A DNA stretch of 40,550 nucleotides from Candidatus Zixiibacteriota bacterium (GCA_024277795.1 JAJRUL010000192.1:1-40550), one strand, 5' to 3'. Shown: positions 8,681 to 19,215, counted from the first letter of the stretch. Notes: a model not told the origin generated them from the sequence alone. Numbers and translations are program-made.

Positions 8681-9704
8681 TATTTTGTCCAAAGTGATTA
8701 GTTTCAAGTTCATCGTGGATTTTTCTTTTCATCCCACGACTCACCATAGAGTACGCTCCATATACTGCATTATTAATGGCTGTCGAATTAGAAGAGCCAT
8801 GACATATCAAAACATCTCCGTTGACACCCAACAGCGGTGCCCCGCCGAATTTTGCATAGTCAAATTGTGATTTCAACCGTCTCAAGAACGGCAACAACAA
8901 GGTGGCTCCTATCCTTGAAAATATGTTGGTTTGAATCTGTCTTTGAATTGATTTGGTGAGTAACGGCTTGATAGATTCTGCAAACTTCAGAAGGATATTC
9001 CCCATGAAACCATCTACAACCGCAACATCAACAGTTCCCGAAAGGATATCTCGACCTTCAATATTTCCAACAAAATTAATCGTAGAATCAGACAATAGCT
9101 TCCGTGCACCAAAAATCAATTCATTTCCTTTGCTTCGCTCCTCTCCAATAGACACCAGTCCAACACGAGGTGCTTCCATATCAAACATTACACTAGCATA
9201 CACCGATCCCATAATCGCAAATTGTGAGAGATGATGTGGCTTGCAATCAACATTAGCCCCAACATCAAGCACAACAATCGGCCTACCTGTAGAAGTTGGA
9301 AATACTGCACAAATTGCTGGTCGGCTGACCCCTTCAACTCGACCGAGTGTCAACAACGAAGATGCCATCGCCGCTCCTGTATTCCCAGGCGAGACAAAAG
9401 CACCTTCCTTTCCTTTGAGTGCTTTTAACCCAATCGCAATTGAGCTGTCGCGCATCCTGATTCCATCTGTAGCAGAAATTGTCATCGGTACTGTTGATGG
9501 AGCGTGTAAAACAGAAACATTGTCAGGAACATTATGATGCTTTGAGAGAACAGCATTGATCTGTTCTTCGCAACCGACTAAGGTAAGCTGCAAGCTATCC
9601 CCAATACGGTCAACTGCCTGAAGCCCCCCGTTGATGATCACCTCAGGACCATGGTCGGCACCCATTACATCGAGGATCACCATATATTGTTTCTTACCGG
9701 CCAT
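8607..9704 (-). CDS. plsX: Phosphate acyltransferase PlsX
   Basis: About 365 residues from the ATG at 9704; an ATG at 9683 is also possible. The N-terminal LDVMGADHGPE and the later GAPLLGVNGDVLICHG are PlsX hallmarks. It makes acyl-phosphate from acyl-ACP for PlsY in phospholipid synthesis, at the inner face of the membrane. The protein has a hydrophilic Asn/Gly/Ser-rich tail of about 25 residues beyond the usual last helix, and this tail is encoded within the fabH start region. A promoter lies just upstream at 9735-9763. Confidence 0.95.
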   Translation of the reverse strand: MAGKKQYMVILDVMGADHGPEVIINGGLQAVDRIGDSLQLTLVGCEEQINAVLSKHHNVPDNVSVLHAPSTVPMTISATDGIRMRDSSIAIGLKALKGKEGAFVSPGNTGAAMASSLLTLGRVEGVSRPAICAVFPTSTGRPIVVLDVGANVDCKPHHLSQFAIMGSVYASVMFDMEAPRVGLVSIGEERSKGNELIFGARKLLSDSTINFVGNIEGRDILSGTVDVAVVDGFMGNILLKFAESIKPLLTKSIQRQIQTNIFSRIGATLLLPFLRRLKSQFDYAKFGGAPLLGVNGDVLICHGSSNSTAINNAVYGAYSMVSRGMKRKIHDELETNHFGQNNGSNNKGQDCRDGVVCSTSTTDQR

Positions 9705-9734
9705 TAGCAAACTGAAGCAAAAAAGCTTTCGTCT

Positions 9735-9763
9735 CTTATCGTAAAGCTTCGGTTATTTGTCAA
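9735..9763 (-). promoter_or_regulatory. Sigma-70-type promoter before plsX
   Basis: Minus strand TTGACA (9763-9758), 17-base spacer, GATAAG (9740-9735; 4/6). It would start a transcript about 25 bases before plsX, allowing the plsX-fab-rnc genes to be expressed independently of rpmF. The inverted repeat AAGCTTT (9723-9729) / AAAGCTT (9743-9749) spans the -10 and start region and could be an operator or a weak hairpin. Confidence 0.5.
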
Positions 9764-9854
9764 CGCTGTCTTAGAATCCGTCACACATTCAATACTACTG
9801 ATAGATATATCCGATTAACTCATGTAACCGAACAGATCAATCAGAACAATAATT

Positions 9855-10037
9855 CTACGCTTCTGCCTGATCAATTACCTGACGACCATTGTAATAACCG
9901 CATTGGGTACATACATGATGTGGCAACCTCGGGCTGTGGCAATGCGGACAGTCCACAACGTTTGGCGGAGTCAGCTTATAGTGTGTACGGCGCTTGCGTC
10001 CACGTGTGGCCGAATGTCTTCTTTTTGGATGAGCCAT
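9855..10037 (-). CDS. rpmF: Ribosomal protein bL32
   Basis: 60 residues, starting MAHPKRRHSATRGRKRR, with two CxxC pairs (CPHC and CTQC) that form the zinc-binding knuckle of the C+ form of bL32. It is a structural protein of the 50S subunit. The order DUF177 - rpmF - plsX is a widespread conserved arrangement and supports all three calls. Confidence 0.97.
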   Translation of the reverse strand: MAHPKRRHSATRGRKRRTHYKLTPPNVVDCPHCHSPRLPHHVCTQCGYYNGRQVIDQAEA

Positions 10038-10058
10038 CTAACAATCCTCGAAAAGTTT

Positions 10059-10580
10059 CTATTCTTCTTCTGAAAGGCGACGAAGCCCTTCCCATCGTTC
10101 ATCTATTATATCATCAGTGCAATCACACTGAGTCTCATTCCTGTTTACACCACAACTGGCACAAAGTCCCAAGCATTCTTCTGAACAGATAGGCATCAAT
10201 GACACCGAAAGAATCAATGCCTCCCTGACAATATCAGTCAAGTCTGCAGTAAGCGAATGGCCAATATAAAAAACGTATTCTTCATCATCATCCGCTTCTT
10301 TTCGTTTCTCTTCAAAAGTCTGTTGGGAACAAATAATAAAATCTGTTCCTTCTGCAACATCTTTTTCAAACTGACCAAGACAACGAACACATTCAAGTGT
10401 TAAAGTCGCCTCGACCGTCCCCTGACAGAAATACTCATCATCTGAGTTCTGAACAGAGAGATTAGCTTTTACGCTACTTACACTACAAACCCCTTCTATG
10501 TCCAACTCAAATGAACAGGAGCCTGCTTCAACTGTGACATTGGCAGGAAAGTATTCTATTTCCTGCAGATGTAATTTCAT
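10059..10580 (-). CDS. yceD: DUF177/YceD family protein, likely 23S rRNA accumulation factor
   Basis: 173 residues from the ATG at 10580; the frame extends to a TTG at 10616 but the ATG matches the usual N-terminus (MKLHLQEIEYFP). A CVRC pair near the centre and a cysteine cluster CSEECLGLCASCG followed by CDC near the C-terminus are typical of DUF177 and suggest zinc binding. The E. coli member affects 23S rRNA accumulation. It sits just upstream of rpmF. It ends with TAG. Confidence 0.88.
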   Translation of the reverse strand: MKLHLQEIEYFPANVTVEAGSCSFELDIEGVCSVSSVKANLSVQNSDDEYFCQGTVEATLTLECVRCLGQFEKDVAEGTDFIICSQQTFEEKRKEADDDEEYVFYIGHSLTADLTDIVREALILSVSLMPICSEECLGLCASCGVNRNETQCDCTDDIIDERWEGLRRLSEEE

Positions 10581-10713
10581 AGCCTTGAAATCTAAGAAAC
10601 TGGGTGGAAAAGTCAAGGATAAAAAAGTAGACTAACATAGTGCCATATAACGAGTTAAGGTCAGAAGGCAGTATATACGCACCTCTCAAGACCTCTTTAA
10701 TACCCTTGCTTCG

Positions 10714-11124
10714 TTAGTGCGTCTCTTTATACACCTTGATTCGGTTTTTAGCTCGTTCAATTGCGGCTCGAACAGTCGGCAAATCTATAGACGTATCATC
10801 ATCACCGGCTGAGACCAACCTGCTTTGTTCCCGATCATAGGCCGCCTGAGCACGATCAATGTCGATATCATCGCTCCGTTCGACTGTATCTGCCAATACT
10901 GTGGCGACATTATTGGAGACCTCCAAAAATCCGCCTGATACAGCCATCAGCACAACATTTTCATCGGCATCACGGAATTCAATCCGTCCCGGCTTCAGCG
11001 CGGTAATAAGAGGAGCATGATTGGAGAGCACACCCAAATACCCTTCTGTTCCGGGGACAACCAAAGACTTAATGTCAGCTTCGAAAAAAACCTTTTCGGG
11101 TGTCACTATTGAAAGACGAAACAT
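10714..11124 (-). CDS. atpC: ATP synthase F1 epsilon subunit
   Basis: 136 residues, the normal length, starting MFRLSIVTPEKVFFE with the beta-sandwich pattern LGVLSNHAPLITALKPG and a C-terminal helical hairpin (AAIERAKNRIKV). It is part of the rotor and a regulatory element of F1. It is the last gene of the atp operon. A 133-base gap follows before the DUF177 gene, in which I see no clear terminator. Confidence 0.95.
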   Translation of the reverse strand: MFRLSIVTPEKVFFEADIKSLVVPGTEGYLGVLSNHAPLITALKPGRIEFRDADENVVLMAVSGGFLEVSNNVATVLADTVERSDDIDIDRAQAAYDREQSRLVSAGDDDTSIDLPTVRAAIERAKNRIKVYKETH

Positions 11125-11134
11125 AGGCTATACA

Positions 11135-12544
<1,410 letters not shown>

Positions 12545-12590
12545 CTAAAGAGCTCCAACTATTCTAATAACAATTATTCTTCAATTTTAT

Positions 12591-13466
12591 TTACGCATTA
12601 AGCGCTTCAGCACCGGAGACAACCTCCAGCAGTTCTTTTGTAATCTGTGCTTGACGTGCCTTATTAAATTCAAGCGTCAAGGCTTTCATCATATCACCCG
12701 CATTTGTTGTAGCCGCATTCATAGCAATCATCCTACTACCATGTTCTGATGCAAATGATTCAGCTAATGCAGTCACCATCCGAGTAGTAGCATAACCCGG
12801 CATCAAGGCTGAATAGATGCTTTCAGCATCTGGCTCAAAAATATAATCAGCAACAGTACTCTCCCCTTCATTATCGTGTCCGCTTTCAGGGCTGGCAATC
12901 GGAAGGTAGGTTTCTGTTGTCAGTTCATACTTTACTGTTGAAAGGAACTTGGTATACATCAAGGTGATTTCATCTGTTTCGCCTGATATAAAACGATCAG
13001 TCAAAAACTTGACGATTTCTTTCGCCTTGTCGTACTTGAGCACACCTTCCCAGTCACGCCATGTTCCGACAATTTGATAGTCACGACGTGAAAAGAAATC
13101 ATGAGCTTTCTTTCCAACCAACACAACTTCTGTTGCCACATCACTATGCTTTTTGAGCCATTTTGATGCACGACGTATCACGTTCGAATTGTATGACCCG
13201 CAAAGACCGCGATCTGACACAACAACAACGAGAGTACGTTTCTTAATTTCACGCTCTTCAAAATATGGATGCACAATATCACCCTGAGCCGCTGATGCAA
13301 GATGACTGAGCATTTGAGCCATCTTTTCAGCAAACGGGCGCGCTTCTTCAACACGCTGTTGCGCACGACGAAGCTTGGCTGCAGCCACCATCTCCATAGC
13401 ACCAGTAATTCGTTTTGTTGATGCTACTGAGCGTATACTCTTTTTTACTTCACGTAAAGTCGCCAT
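12591..13466 (-). CDS. atpG: ATP synthase F1 gamma subunit
   Basis: 291 residues. The N-terminal helix MATLREVKKSIRSVASTKRI and the C-terminal helix with MNAATTNAGDMMKAL...NKARQAQITKEL form the coiled-coil rotor shaft that is the family signature. It is between atpA and atpD in the usual order. Confidence 0.97.
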   Translation of the reverse strand: MATLREVKKSIRSVASTKRITGAMEMVAAAKLRRAQQRVEEARPFAEKMAQMLSHLASAAQGDIVHPYFEEREIKKRTLVVVVSDRGLCGSYNSNVIRRASKWLKKHSDVATEVVLVGKKAHDFFSRRDYQIVGTWRDWEGVLKYDKAKEIVKFLTDRFISGETDEITLMYTKFLSTVKYELTTETYLPIASPESGHDNEGESTVADYIFEPDAESIYSALMPGYATTRMVTALAESFASEHGSRMIAMNAATTNAGDMMKALTLEFNKARQAQITKELLEVVSGAEALNA

Positions 13467-13473
13467 ATACTAA

Positions 13474-14988
13474 TCAGCTTGCTTTGAACTGAGCCTTGAA
13501 CTCTTTTATGGCAGACTCAAGCTCTGCCTTTGTTTCATCTGATATCTTCATCTCTTTTTCAAGCTTATGCTCGATATCAGGATATTTCTTTTCACAGAAA
13601 GCAAGGAACTCTGGCTCAAAACGGGCGATATCTTCAGTTTCGATATCATCGAAATAGCCATTTGCTCCAACCCAGAGAATCATCACCTGATGGGTCGTCT
13701 TCATCGGAACATACTGCCCCTGCTTCAAAAGCTCGACCATCTTTTTACCACGATTCAGTTGTTTGAGTGTTGATTCATCAAGATCTGACCCAAACTGAGT
13801 AAATGCTTCTAATTCACGGAACTGTGCAAGATCAAGTTTCAACGTTCCTGCAACCTGCTTCATCATCTTTGTCTGTGCGTTTCCACCAACACGAGAAACA
13901 GATATACCAACATTGATAGCAGGACGTACACCAGCGAAGAAGAGATCAGATTCCAAAAATATCTGTCCGTCGGTAATAGAAATTACGTTCGTCGGAATAT
14001 AGGCAGAAACATCACCTGCTTGAGTTTCGATTACAGGAAGCGCAGTTAGTGAACCGCCTCCGTTTTTATCAGAGAGTTTCGCAGAACGTTCTAAAAGACG
14101 GGAATGACAATAGAAGATATCACCAGGATATGCTTCACGTCCCGGCGGACGACGCAATAGCAGAGACAACTGACGATACGCCTGTGCTTGTTTTGAGAGA
14201 TCATCATAGATTACAAGAGCATGCTTGCCATTGTACATGAATTCTTCTCCCATCGCACACCCTGCATATGGAGCGACATACTGAAGCGGTGCCGGATCTG
14301 TCGCCGATGCCACAACAACTGTCGTATATTCCATCGCACCATGTTCACGAAGCTTTTCAACAACCTGAACAACTGTTGATGCTTTTTGTCCAATAGCAAC
14401 ATAAACGCAATATACGCCCGAATCTTTCTGGTTGATAATTGTATCGACCAAGAGAGCAGTTTTCCCAGTTTGACGATCACCAATCACTAATTCACGCTGT
14501 CCACGTCCGATTGGAATCATCGAATCTACCGATTTTAGACCTGTCTGAATCGGTTCTGTAACCGGTTGGCGATCCACAACGCCCGGAGCATTACCTTCGA
14601 TTACCCGCGTTTTATCTGTAACGATCGGGCCTTTGCCATCAATCGGCTGTCCAAGTGGATTTACCACACGGCCAACCATTGCATCACCCACCGGCACCGA
14701 AGCTACTTTGCCGGTACGGCGAACAGTATCACCCTCATGGATATTAGTGTCAGAGCCAAAAAGAGCAACACCAACATTATCCTCTTCAAGGTTGAGCACC
14801 AGTCCCATAATATCACCGGGGAATTGTACCAGTTCAGACATCTGTACATCTTCAAGACCCCAGACACGAGCGATTCCATCACCGACCTGAAGGACGGTTC
14901 CAACCGACTCCATATCCAGAGATGATTCGTACTTCTGGAGTTCCTGCTTGATTACCGATGAGACTTCTTCGGGGTTGAGACCCATCAT
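13474..14988 (-). CDS. atpA: ATP synthase F1 alpha subunit
   Basis: 504 residues. P-loop GDRQTGKTA near residue 170, and the signature [14 protein letters not shown]. It forms the non-catalytic nucleotide sites of the F1 hexamer. Two adjacent ATGs are present (14988 and 14985) behind AGGAG; either may be used. A 136-base gap with two hairpins separates it from atpH, the widest gap inside this otherwise tight operon. Confidence 0.98.
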   Translation of the reverse strand: MMGLNPEEVSSVIKQELQKYESSLDMESVGTVLQVGDGIARVWGLEDVQMSELVQFPGDIMGLVLNLEEDNVGVALFGSDTNIHEGDTVRRTGKVASVPVGDAMVGRVVNPLGQPIDGKGPIVTDKTRVIEGNAPGVVDRQPVTEPIQTGLKSVDSMIPIGRGQRELVIGDRQTGKTALLVDTIINQKDSGVYCVYVAIGQKASTVVQVVEKLREHGAMEYTTVVVASATDPAPLQYVAPYAGCAMGEEFMYNGKHALVIYDDLSKQAQAYRQLSLLLRRPPGREAYPGDIFYCHSRLLERSAKLSDKNGGGSLTALPVIETQAGDVSAYIPTNVISITDGQIFLESDLFFAGVRPAINVGISVSRVGGNAQTKMMKQVAGTLKLDLAQFRELEAFTQFGSDLDESTLKQLNRGKKMVELLKQGQYVPMKTTHQVMILWVGANGYFDDIETEDIARFEPEFLAFCEKKYPDIEHKLEKEMKISDETKAELESAIKEFKAQFKAS

Positions 14989-15083
14989 CGTTCTCCTGTA
15001 TTTACATCCACCAAATTAACAATTTCAATTGATCCACTCCTAAAGATAAACAGAACCTTAGAGTGCATCTACGCCTGCTCTAT

Positions 15084-15103
15084 CAACAGACTCTTCTCTG
15101 TTG
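15084..15103 (-). other. Hairpin in atpH-atpA gap
   Basis: CAACAGA (15084-15090) and TCTGTTG (15097-15103) form a perfect 7-bp stem with a 6-base loop, about 95 bases upstream of atpA. It has no T-run, so it is not a terminator; an mRNA processing or stability role is possible. Confidence 0.45.
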
Positions 15104-15115
15104 TATAACGTACTT

Positions 15116-15132
15116 TTGCGTACGCTACGCAA
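15116..15132 (-). other. Hairpin spanning the atpH stop codon
   Basis: TTGCGTA (15116-15122), loop CGC and TACGCAA (15126-15132) form a perfect 7-bp stem with a 3-base loop. The atpH TAG (15127-15125) lies in the structure. No T-run follows on the minus strand. Confidence 0.45.
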
Positions 15133-15676
15133 CCACCTTAACTTTCATCAATTGCTCACGCATCTGACTCAGCCCATACTTCACAGAGCCATCAATGATT
15201 TCATCATGCAGAAGAACGATTATTCCACCAATAATTGAGGGGTCAACCTTTTCTTCCAATTCAATCTTCAAGCCTGTCTTCAGAGCCATTTTCTCGCTGA
15301 GTTTTGCTCTCTCTGAATCAGTCAACGGAACAGCACTAATAACAGTAATACGACCAATTCCTTTCTGCGCTTCTACCAGACGAATGAATTCATCGATAAT
15401 ATCCGGCAAGAAAGCGATTCGCCTCTTATTGACCAACACAACGACAAACTCAACAAAGAGTTGATCGAGCTGTGAAGAAAAAGTACGGCGAACCAAGTCG
15501 ACCTTTTCATCTACTAACACACGCGGTGAGCGCAGATAATCCAAGAGCTTCGGTTCCGTTTGTACATACGAGAGCAACTCCTGCATCTGTACAAAAGCAG
15601 AATCCACCATCCCCTTCTCGGAAGAGGCCAGAAACAAGGCACGAGCATATCTGCGAGAGACTTCTTGAGTTAGCAT
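15125..15676 (-). CDS. atpH: ATP synthase F1 delta subunit
   Basis: 183 residues, the usual length. N-terminal helical domain starting EVSRRYARALFLAS and the C-terminal signature DPSIIGGIIVLLHDEIIDGSVKYGL. It links F1 to the peripheral stalk. It begins seven bases after the atpF stop and ends with TAG within a hairpin. Confidence 0.96.
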   Translation of the reverse strand: MLTQEVSRRYARALFLASSEKGMVDSAFVQMQELLSYVQTEPKLLDYLRSPRVLVDEKVDLVRRTFSSQLDQLFVEFVVVLVNKRRIAFLPDIIDEFIRLVEAQKGIGRITVISAVPLTDSERAKLSEKMALKTGLKIELEEKVDPSIIGGIIVLLHDEIIDGSVKYGLSQMREQLMKVKVVA

Positions 15677-15683
15677 AGTTTAC

Positions 15684-16166
15684 TTACGCTTTCTCCACAC
15701 CGTCGATAAAACGGTCAATCACATTCCGATGCTTCGCTTCATCGAGCTCTTCACCAAGAATTGTTTGCGCCGCAGCCATCGTAATGCCTACCATCTCATC
15801 TTTCAACTGAACGCGAGCCTTAGCAACATCCTGCTCCAAGTCAGCTTTCGCTTTAACTTCCATAAGGCGAGCTTCTTCGCGAGCTTTGGTCTTGATCTCC
15901 TCAGCCATCTTCTTACCTTCATTGACAGCCTGGACAATCTTCTCTCTTCGTTCAGCTTCGATATCACGCAGTTTAGACTCATATTCTTCCGTCAACGCGG
16001 CAACATCAGCCTTACTTTGCTCAATACCTTTGAACTCCTGCTCGATTTTATTTCGACGCTCTTCTAAAAGCTCCAGAACTGGACCCCATGCAAATTTCTT
16101 CATGATCCATACAAAGACCAAGAAACCGACAGCAGACGTCAGTATCTGTTGAAGTTCAAAATTCAT
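15684..16166 (-). CDS. atpF: ATP synthase F0 subunit b
   Basis: 160 residues from the ATG at 16166, chosen because GGAG lies six bases upstream; the frame also opens at a TTG at 16178 that overlaps this ribosome site. One N-terminal membrane helix (about residues 5-22) then a long charged coiled coil (EERRNKIEQEFKGIEQSK), as expected for the peripheral stalk. Only one b-type gene is seen, so the stalk is probably a b homodimer. Confidence 0.95.
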   Translation of the reverse strand: MNFELQQILTSAVGFLVFVWIMKKFAWGPVLELLEERRNKIEQEFKGIEQSKADVAALTEEYESKLRDIEAERREKIVQAVNEGKKMAEEIKTKAREEARLMEVKAKADLEQDVAKARVQLKDEMVGITMAAAQTILGEELDEAKHRNVIDRFIDGVEKA

Positions 16167-16228
16167 CGTTTTCTCCAACCATTCATAGTAGTTCAGTAGC
16201 CAACAACAGCATTACCTGCTGATGGGTC

Positions 16229-16462
16229 TTAACCGAGCTTACCGTTGGCCATGATGAAGACGATAAAGACATAAATCGTCAGCGCTTCAATAAATGCGGC
16301 GCCAATGATCATAGCAGTCTGAATCTTACCTGCGGCTTCCGGCTGGCGACCCATTGCTTCCATCGCTGAACCAACGGCCTTACCAATACCAAGCCCAGAA
16401 CCGATTGCGGCAAGTCCAACGGCCAATGGGGCCGAAAAAGCCAACATAGCTTTCCAATCCAT
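16229..16462 (-). CDS. atpE: ATP synthase F0 subunit c
   Basis: 77 residues with two membrane helices joined by the polar loop GRQPEA. The ion-carrying Glu is in [11 protein letters not shown]. The sodium-site pattern (Gln in helix 1 and Ser/Thr after the Glu) is absent: these positions are Ile and Ala, so proton coupling is inferred. The frame starts at a GTG (16465), but the ATG at 16462 is preferred behind a perfect AGGAGG. Confidence 0.97.
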   Translation of the reverse strand: MDWKAMLAFSAPLAVGLAAIGSGLGIGKAVGSAMEAMGRQPEAAGKIQTAMIIGAAFIEALTIYVFIVFIMANGKLG

Positions 16463-16526
16463 CACATCCTCCTAAAAGAACAAATAATACGTTACAGTAC
16501 TCTTATTTTCTCTACCTAATAACTTC

Positions 16527-17393
16527 TTAGTGATGCTCCTCATGAGGTAACATCATCAGAATATAAATTGTCGATAACAACGTAAACACAAGCGCCTGGA
16601 TTGTCGAAAGAAGCAACCCTAGGAAATAAAATGGTATATGTAGCGGTATCCCCACTGGTGAAAAGGCCAACAGAGATATACCCAACATAATGAAGACAGC
16701 AATAAGCGTATCTTCACCCGTTATATTTCCAAACAGACGCAAAGCCAAACTAAACGGTTTCGCTAACTCACCTATGACATGCAACGGAAAGAGAAGTGGG
16801 ACCATTGCCCAACTTACTACATCAGAAGGAGATCCTGCCATATGATGCAGATACCCGCCAATACCAAGTCGGCTTATACCTGTATATTGAGCATAAATGA
16901 ATACAATCAGAGCTAACGATGCTGTAATATTCAAACTAGTAGATGGTGAATGCCCAAGGGGCACCATCCCGATCCAGTTCATAGCCAAGATATAGAAAAA
17001 GAGAGAGCCGAGAAATGGTACGTACCGCTTTGCATCCTTTCCTAGAATGCTATAAATAAAGTTGTACATACCTTCAACCAGCATCTCGACAAAGTTCTGA
17101 TATGGCCCAGGGATCATGCTCCGCTTACGATACGCCATGACAGCACCTATTGAAAGGAGACCAGCTACCCCAAAAGCATAGATAATATTAACCCAATGAC
17201 CCGCAACTGAGTCATTGCCAAAAACAACACCAATGAGATTTGGAAGGTGAGTTCCGCCCCCATGAGACCCTCCACCATGTTCGCCACCCCCTTCTCCGTG
17301 ATGACCTTCACCACCGGATGCGGCGACAGCTAATACAGCAGGACCGTATGCTAAGGTGAATGTTGCTATAGCATATAGGTAGTATCTTATCAT
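16527..17393 (-). CDS. atpB: ATP synthase F0 subunit a
   Basis: 288 residues with several membrane helices. The essential Arg is in SLALRLFGNITGED and the last helices contain LGLLLSTIQALVFTLLSTIYI. It forms the proton half-channels next to the c-ring. The N-terminus has a signal-like hydrophobic segment followed by a Gly/His-rich stretch (GEGHHGEGGGEHGGGSHGGG) that should face the periplasm. The start overlaps the stop of the upstream gene (TAATG). Confidence 0.95.
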   Translation of the reverse strand: MIRYYLYAIATFTLAYGPAVLAVAASGGEGHHGEGGGEHGGGSHGGGTHLPNLIGVVFGNDSVAGHWVNIIYAFGVAGLLSIGAVMAYRKRSMIPGPYQNFVEMLVEGMYNFIYSILGKDAKRYVPFLGSLFFYILAMNWIGMVPLGHSPSTSLNITASLALIVFIYAQYTGISRLGIGGYLHHMAGSPSDVVSWAMVPLLFPLHVIGELAKPFSLALRLFGNITGEDTLIAVFIMLGISLLAFSPVGIPLHIPFYFLGLLLSTIQALVFTLLSTIYILMMLPHEEHH

Positions 17394-17806
17394 TAACCTG
17401 CTTCCTGAAGTCGATTTGTGTCAGATTTCTTCTGATCCAAGAACATAGCACGTCCTACGACTTTCAAAACTATAATAACCAATACTAAAGAAAAGCCAGC
17501 CACTAAAAACAGCTGGTCGAAAACATCAATTACTAATAATGCATATCCTGCCGCGTACAACAACGGGAACTTCACCATAAGAAGTAAAGCAACCTTTGCC
17601 TTGTTGATTTCACCTGGCTTAATAGTCTGCTGAACTAATATAGAAAGGAACATCAGGTTCAGAACTCCCCACACACCACCAGAGAATAAAGCTAACGCAG
17701 GATAGACACCGAGGTACATTAACCCAAACGATAGCACAATAACTAGTACGATACTTGTCGTTTTAATTGATCGGGCAATAAAATCAAGTCCAAGCTTATT
17801 TTCCAT
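17393..17806 (-). CDS. atpI: ATP synthase subunit I-like membrane protein
   Basis: 137 residues with four predicted hydrophobic helices (about 18-36, 38-56, 72-90, 95-113) and a basic tail. Position between atpZ and atpB, size and topology match the AtpI-like proteins of FCB and related operons, which help c-ring or F0 assembly. Sequence similarity among these proteins is low, so the name rests largely on context. It overlaps atpZ by 11 bases and atpB by one. Confidence 0.75.
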   Translation of the reverse strand: MENKLGLDFIARSIKTTSIVLVIVLSFGLMYLGVYPALALFSGGVWGVLNLMFLSILVQQTIKPGEINKAKVALLLMVKFPLLYAAGYALLVIDVFDQLFLVAGFSLVLVIIVLKVVGRAMFLDQKKSDTNRLQEAG

Positions 17807-18059
17807 CGTTCGGCTTTTTCTCTTTAGCAGATGCTTTCTTTACCAACTGATATATTTCCAAACCTGCAGCCGCCACTCCCATCAATGTACCGGCTCCACC
17901 CAGGTACGGTCCCGTCCCGAATTTCCCATCCAACCACCAGCCAATCACGTAGCCGATAAGTGGACCTGCCAGAAGCAACGAGGGTACCGCTGCCAACAAG
18001 CCAATCTGTCTATAATCTCGGCCCGGTTCTTTATCTGACCGGTCCTTTAACAAGCTCAT
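17796..18059 (-). CDS. atpZ: AtpZ-type F0F1 ATPase accessory subunit
   Basis: 87 residues from the ATG at 18059 behind GAGG. Two membrane helices with the family pattern GPLIGYVIGWWLDGKFGTGP, followed by a Lys-rich tail. AtpZ proteins with AtpI have been linked to Mg2+/Ca2+ uptake and F0 assembly. First gene of the atp operon, 28 bases downstream of a strong promoter. Confidence 0.88.
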   Translation of the reverse strand: MSLLKDRSDKEPGRDYRQIGLLAAVPSLLLAGPLIGYVIGWWLDGKFGTGPYLGGAGTLMGVAAAGLEIYQLVKKASAKEKKPNDGK

Positions 18060-18086
18060 ATTAGCCTGCCTCAAAGTTCAAGCGCC

Positions 18087-18114
18087 AATATATCTGGCAT
18101 CCTATTGATGTCAA
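18087..18114 (-). promoter_or_regulatory. Promoter of the atp operon
   Basis: Minus strand TTGACA (18114-18109), 16-base spacer, TATATT (18092-18087; 5/6). It lies about 28 bases before atpZ within a 158-base gap after the respiratory operon, and gives the ATP synthase genes their own start. Confidence 0.75.
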
Positions 18115-18217
18115 CATATTTCTAAACAATCTGGGGATACTCACCCATGTTTTCCTGTATCCTTCAGGATAGTACAAGACTACCTACAGATATCCAAACA
18201 CCAGAGGTCAAAGTCAT

Positions 18218-18631
18218 TCAAAACGGGCGGTACAGCATCAAATAGATCAACACTCCCGTCACAGAAACAAACATCCAGACAGGCCATAACCATCGTGTTA
18301 TCTTTTTGTGGAGATCAAACTCCTTTCGGATTGCCCGCCAAACAGCCAACAGAATAAAAGGGACCTGCAGAGCGGCTAATAAAACATGAGGGACCAAAAT
18401 CACGAAATATACTATTCTTGTCCAATCCTCAAATGGATACGGTACAGAACCGACTCGCCAGTGATAAATCAGATAGCTAATTAAGAAAAGAGAGGTTACA
18501 GTCAATGCACCAACCATGAACCGACGGTGCCCGACTTCATTCCCTTTGCGAATCTGCAACCACCCCAATACCAACAGAGTAGCCGCAATCGCGTTTAATA
18601 CAGCATTGAGAGTAGGCTGAAAGGGTGCCAT
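18218..18631 (-). CDS. DUF420 membrane protein, likely oxidase assembly factor
   Basis: 137 residues with four hydrophobic helices and histidines at helix ends (GHRRF, YHWR, PHVLLA, HKKITRW), the DUF420/YozB pattern. The B. subtilis-type relative (CtaM in Staphylococcus) is needed for maturation of heme-copper oxidase. The ATG at 18631 overlaps the SCO stop (TGATG); a GTG at 18634 is also in frame. It is the last gene of the respiratory operon, which supports an assembly role. Confidence 0.85.
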   Translation of the reverse strand: MAPFQPTLNAVLNAIAATLLVLGWLQIRKGNEVGHRRFMVGALTVTSLFLISYLIYHWRVGSVPYPFEDWTRIVYFVILVPHVLLAALQVPFILLAVWRAIRKEFDLHKKITRWLWPVWMFVSVTGVLIYLMLYRPF

Positions 18632-19215
18632 CACTTTATTTTGTCCACAAGAAGCTTCAAATCTCTCTTCAAGGCACGGATACTTTTTTCATCCAAAGAG
18701 GTGTAATAACGTCGAATCTGGGCTTGATCGTCAACAAGGATGAATTTGGTTGTATGCCCCCCGGGGAGGTTCTCAGCGGCGAGCATAAATTGACCTTCGC
18801 AGAGTTGCGTAATAGAATCTAGCGGTCCGCGAGTAAATAGCCAGCGATTATCTGTCACACCGAGACTAGTCGCATACTCACGCAATGTTTCAAGCGAATC
18901 CCGTTCAGGATCAACTGAGATAGAAAGAAACTGGATACGAGACGTACCTTCAAACTGCTGATATAATTCCGCCATCGTAGTCCCCATAATCGGACATGGC
19001 CCCTGACAACTTGTAAAAATAAAGTCAACTACTGTCAGTTTACCAATCAAGTTGTCCCTTGTGAAGGATTCGCCCGAACGTTCAGTCAGTGTAAAATCAG
19101 ACAATTGCCCTAATACAGGAATATCCGCCTTAGAATGCTCAGCTTGAACTAACACTAGCATCGCCAATATACCAAGGCTGATAGCAATACCGACTGATAT
19201 AATAATCCACTTCAC
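18631..19215 (-). CDS. SCO1/SenC-family copper chaperone (first copy)
   Basis: 194 residues: one N-terminal membrane anchor (about 3-23) and a thioredoxin-fold domain. The copper ligands are CQGPC near residue 75 and the His in GGHTTKFILVD. It delivers copper to, or reduces, the CuA site of oxidase subunit II on the periplasmic face. The start is a GTG with GGAG eight bases upstream. A second SCO is encoded at 23932-24831. Confidence 0.93.
   Translation of the reverse strand: MKWIIISVGIAISLGILAMLVLVQAEHSKADIPVLGQLSDFTLTERSGESFTRDNLIGKLTVVDFIFTSCQGPCPIMGTTMAELYQQFEGTSRIQFLSISVDPERDSLETLREYATSLGVTDNRWLFTRGPLDSITQLCEGQFMLAAENLPGGHTTKFILVDDQAQIRRYYTSLDEKSIRALKRDLKLLVDKIK

Noticed and set aside
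16229-16462. Sodium-coupled ATP synthase
   Set aside because: The c subunit lacks the helix-1 Gln and the Ser/Thr after the Glu that form the sodium site.
18165-18185. Hairpin TATCC-TGAA-GGATA as terminator of the respiratory operon
   Set aside because: The stem is only five base pairs and no T-run follows on the minus strand.
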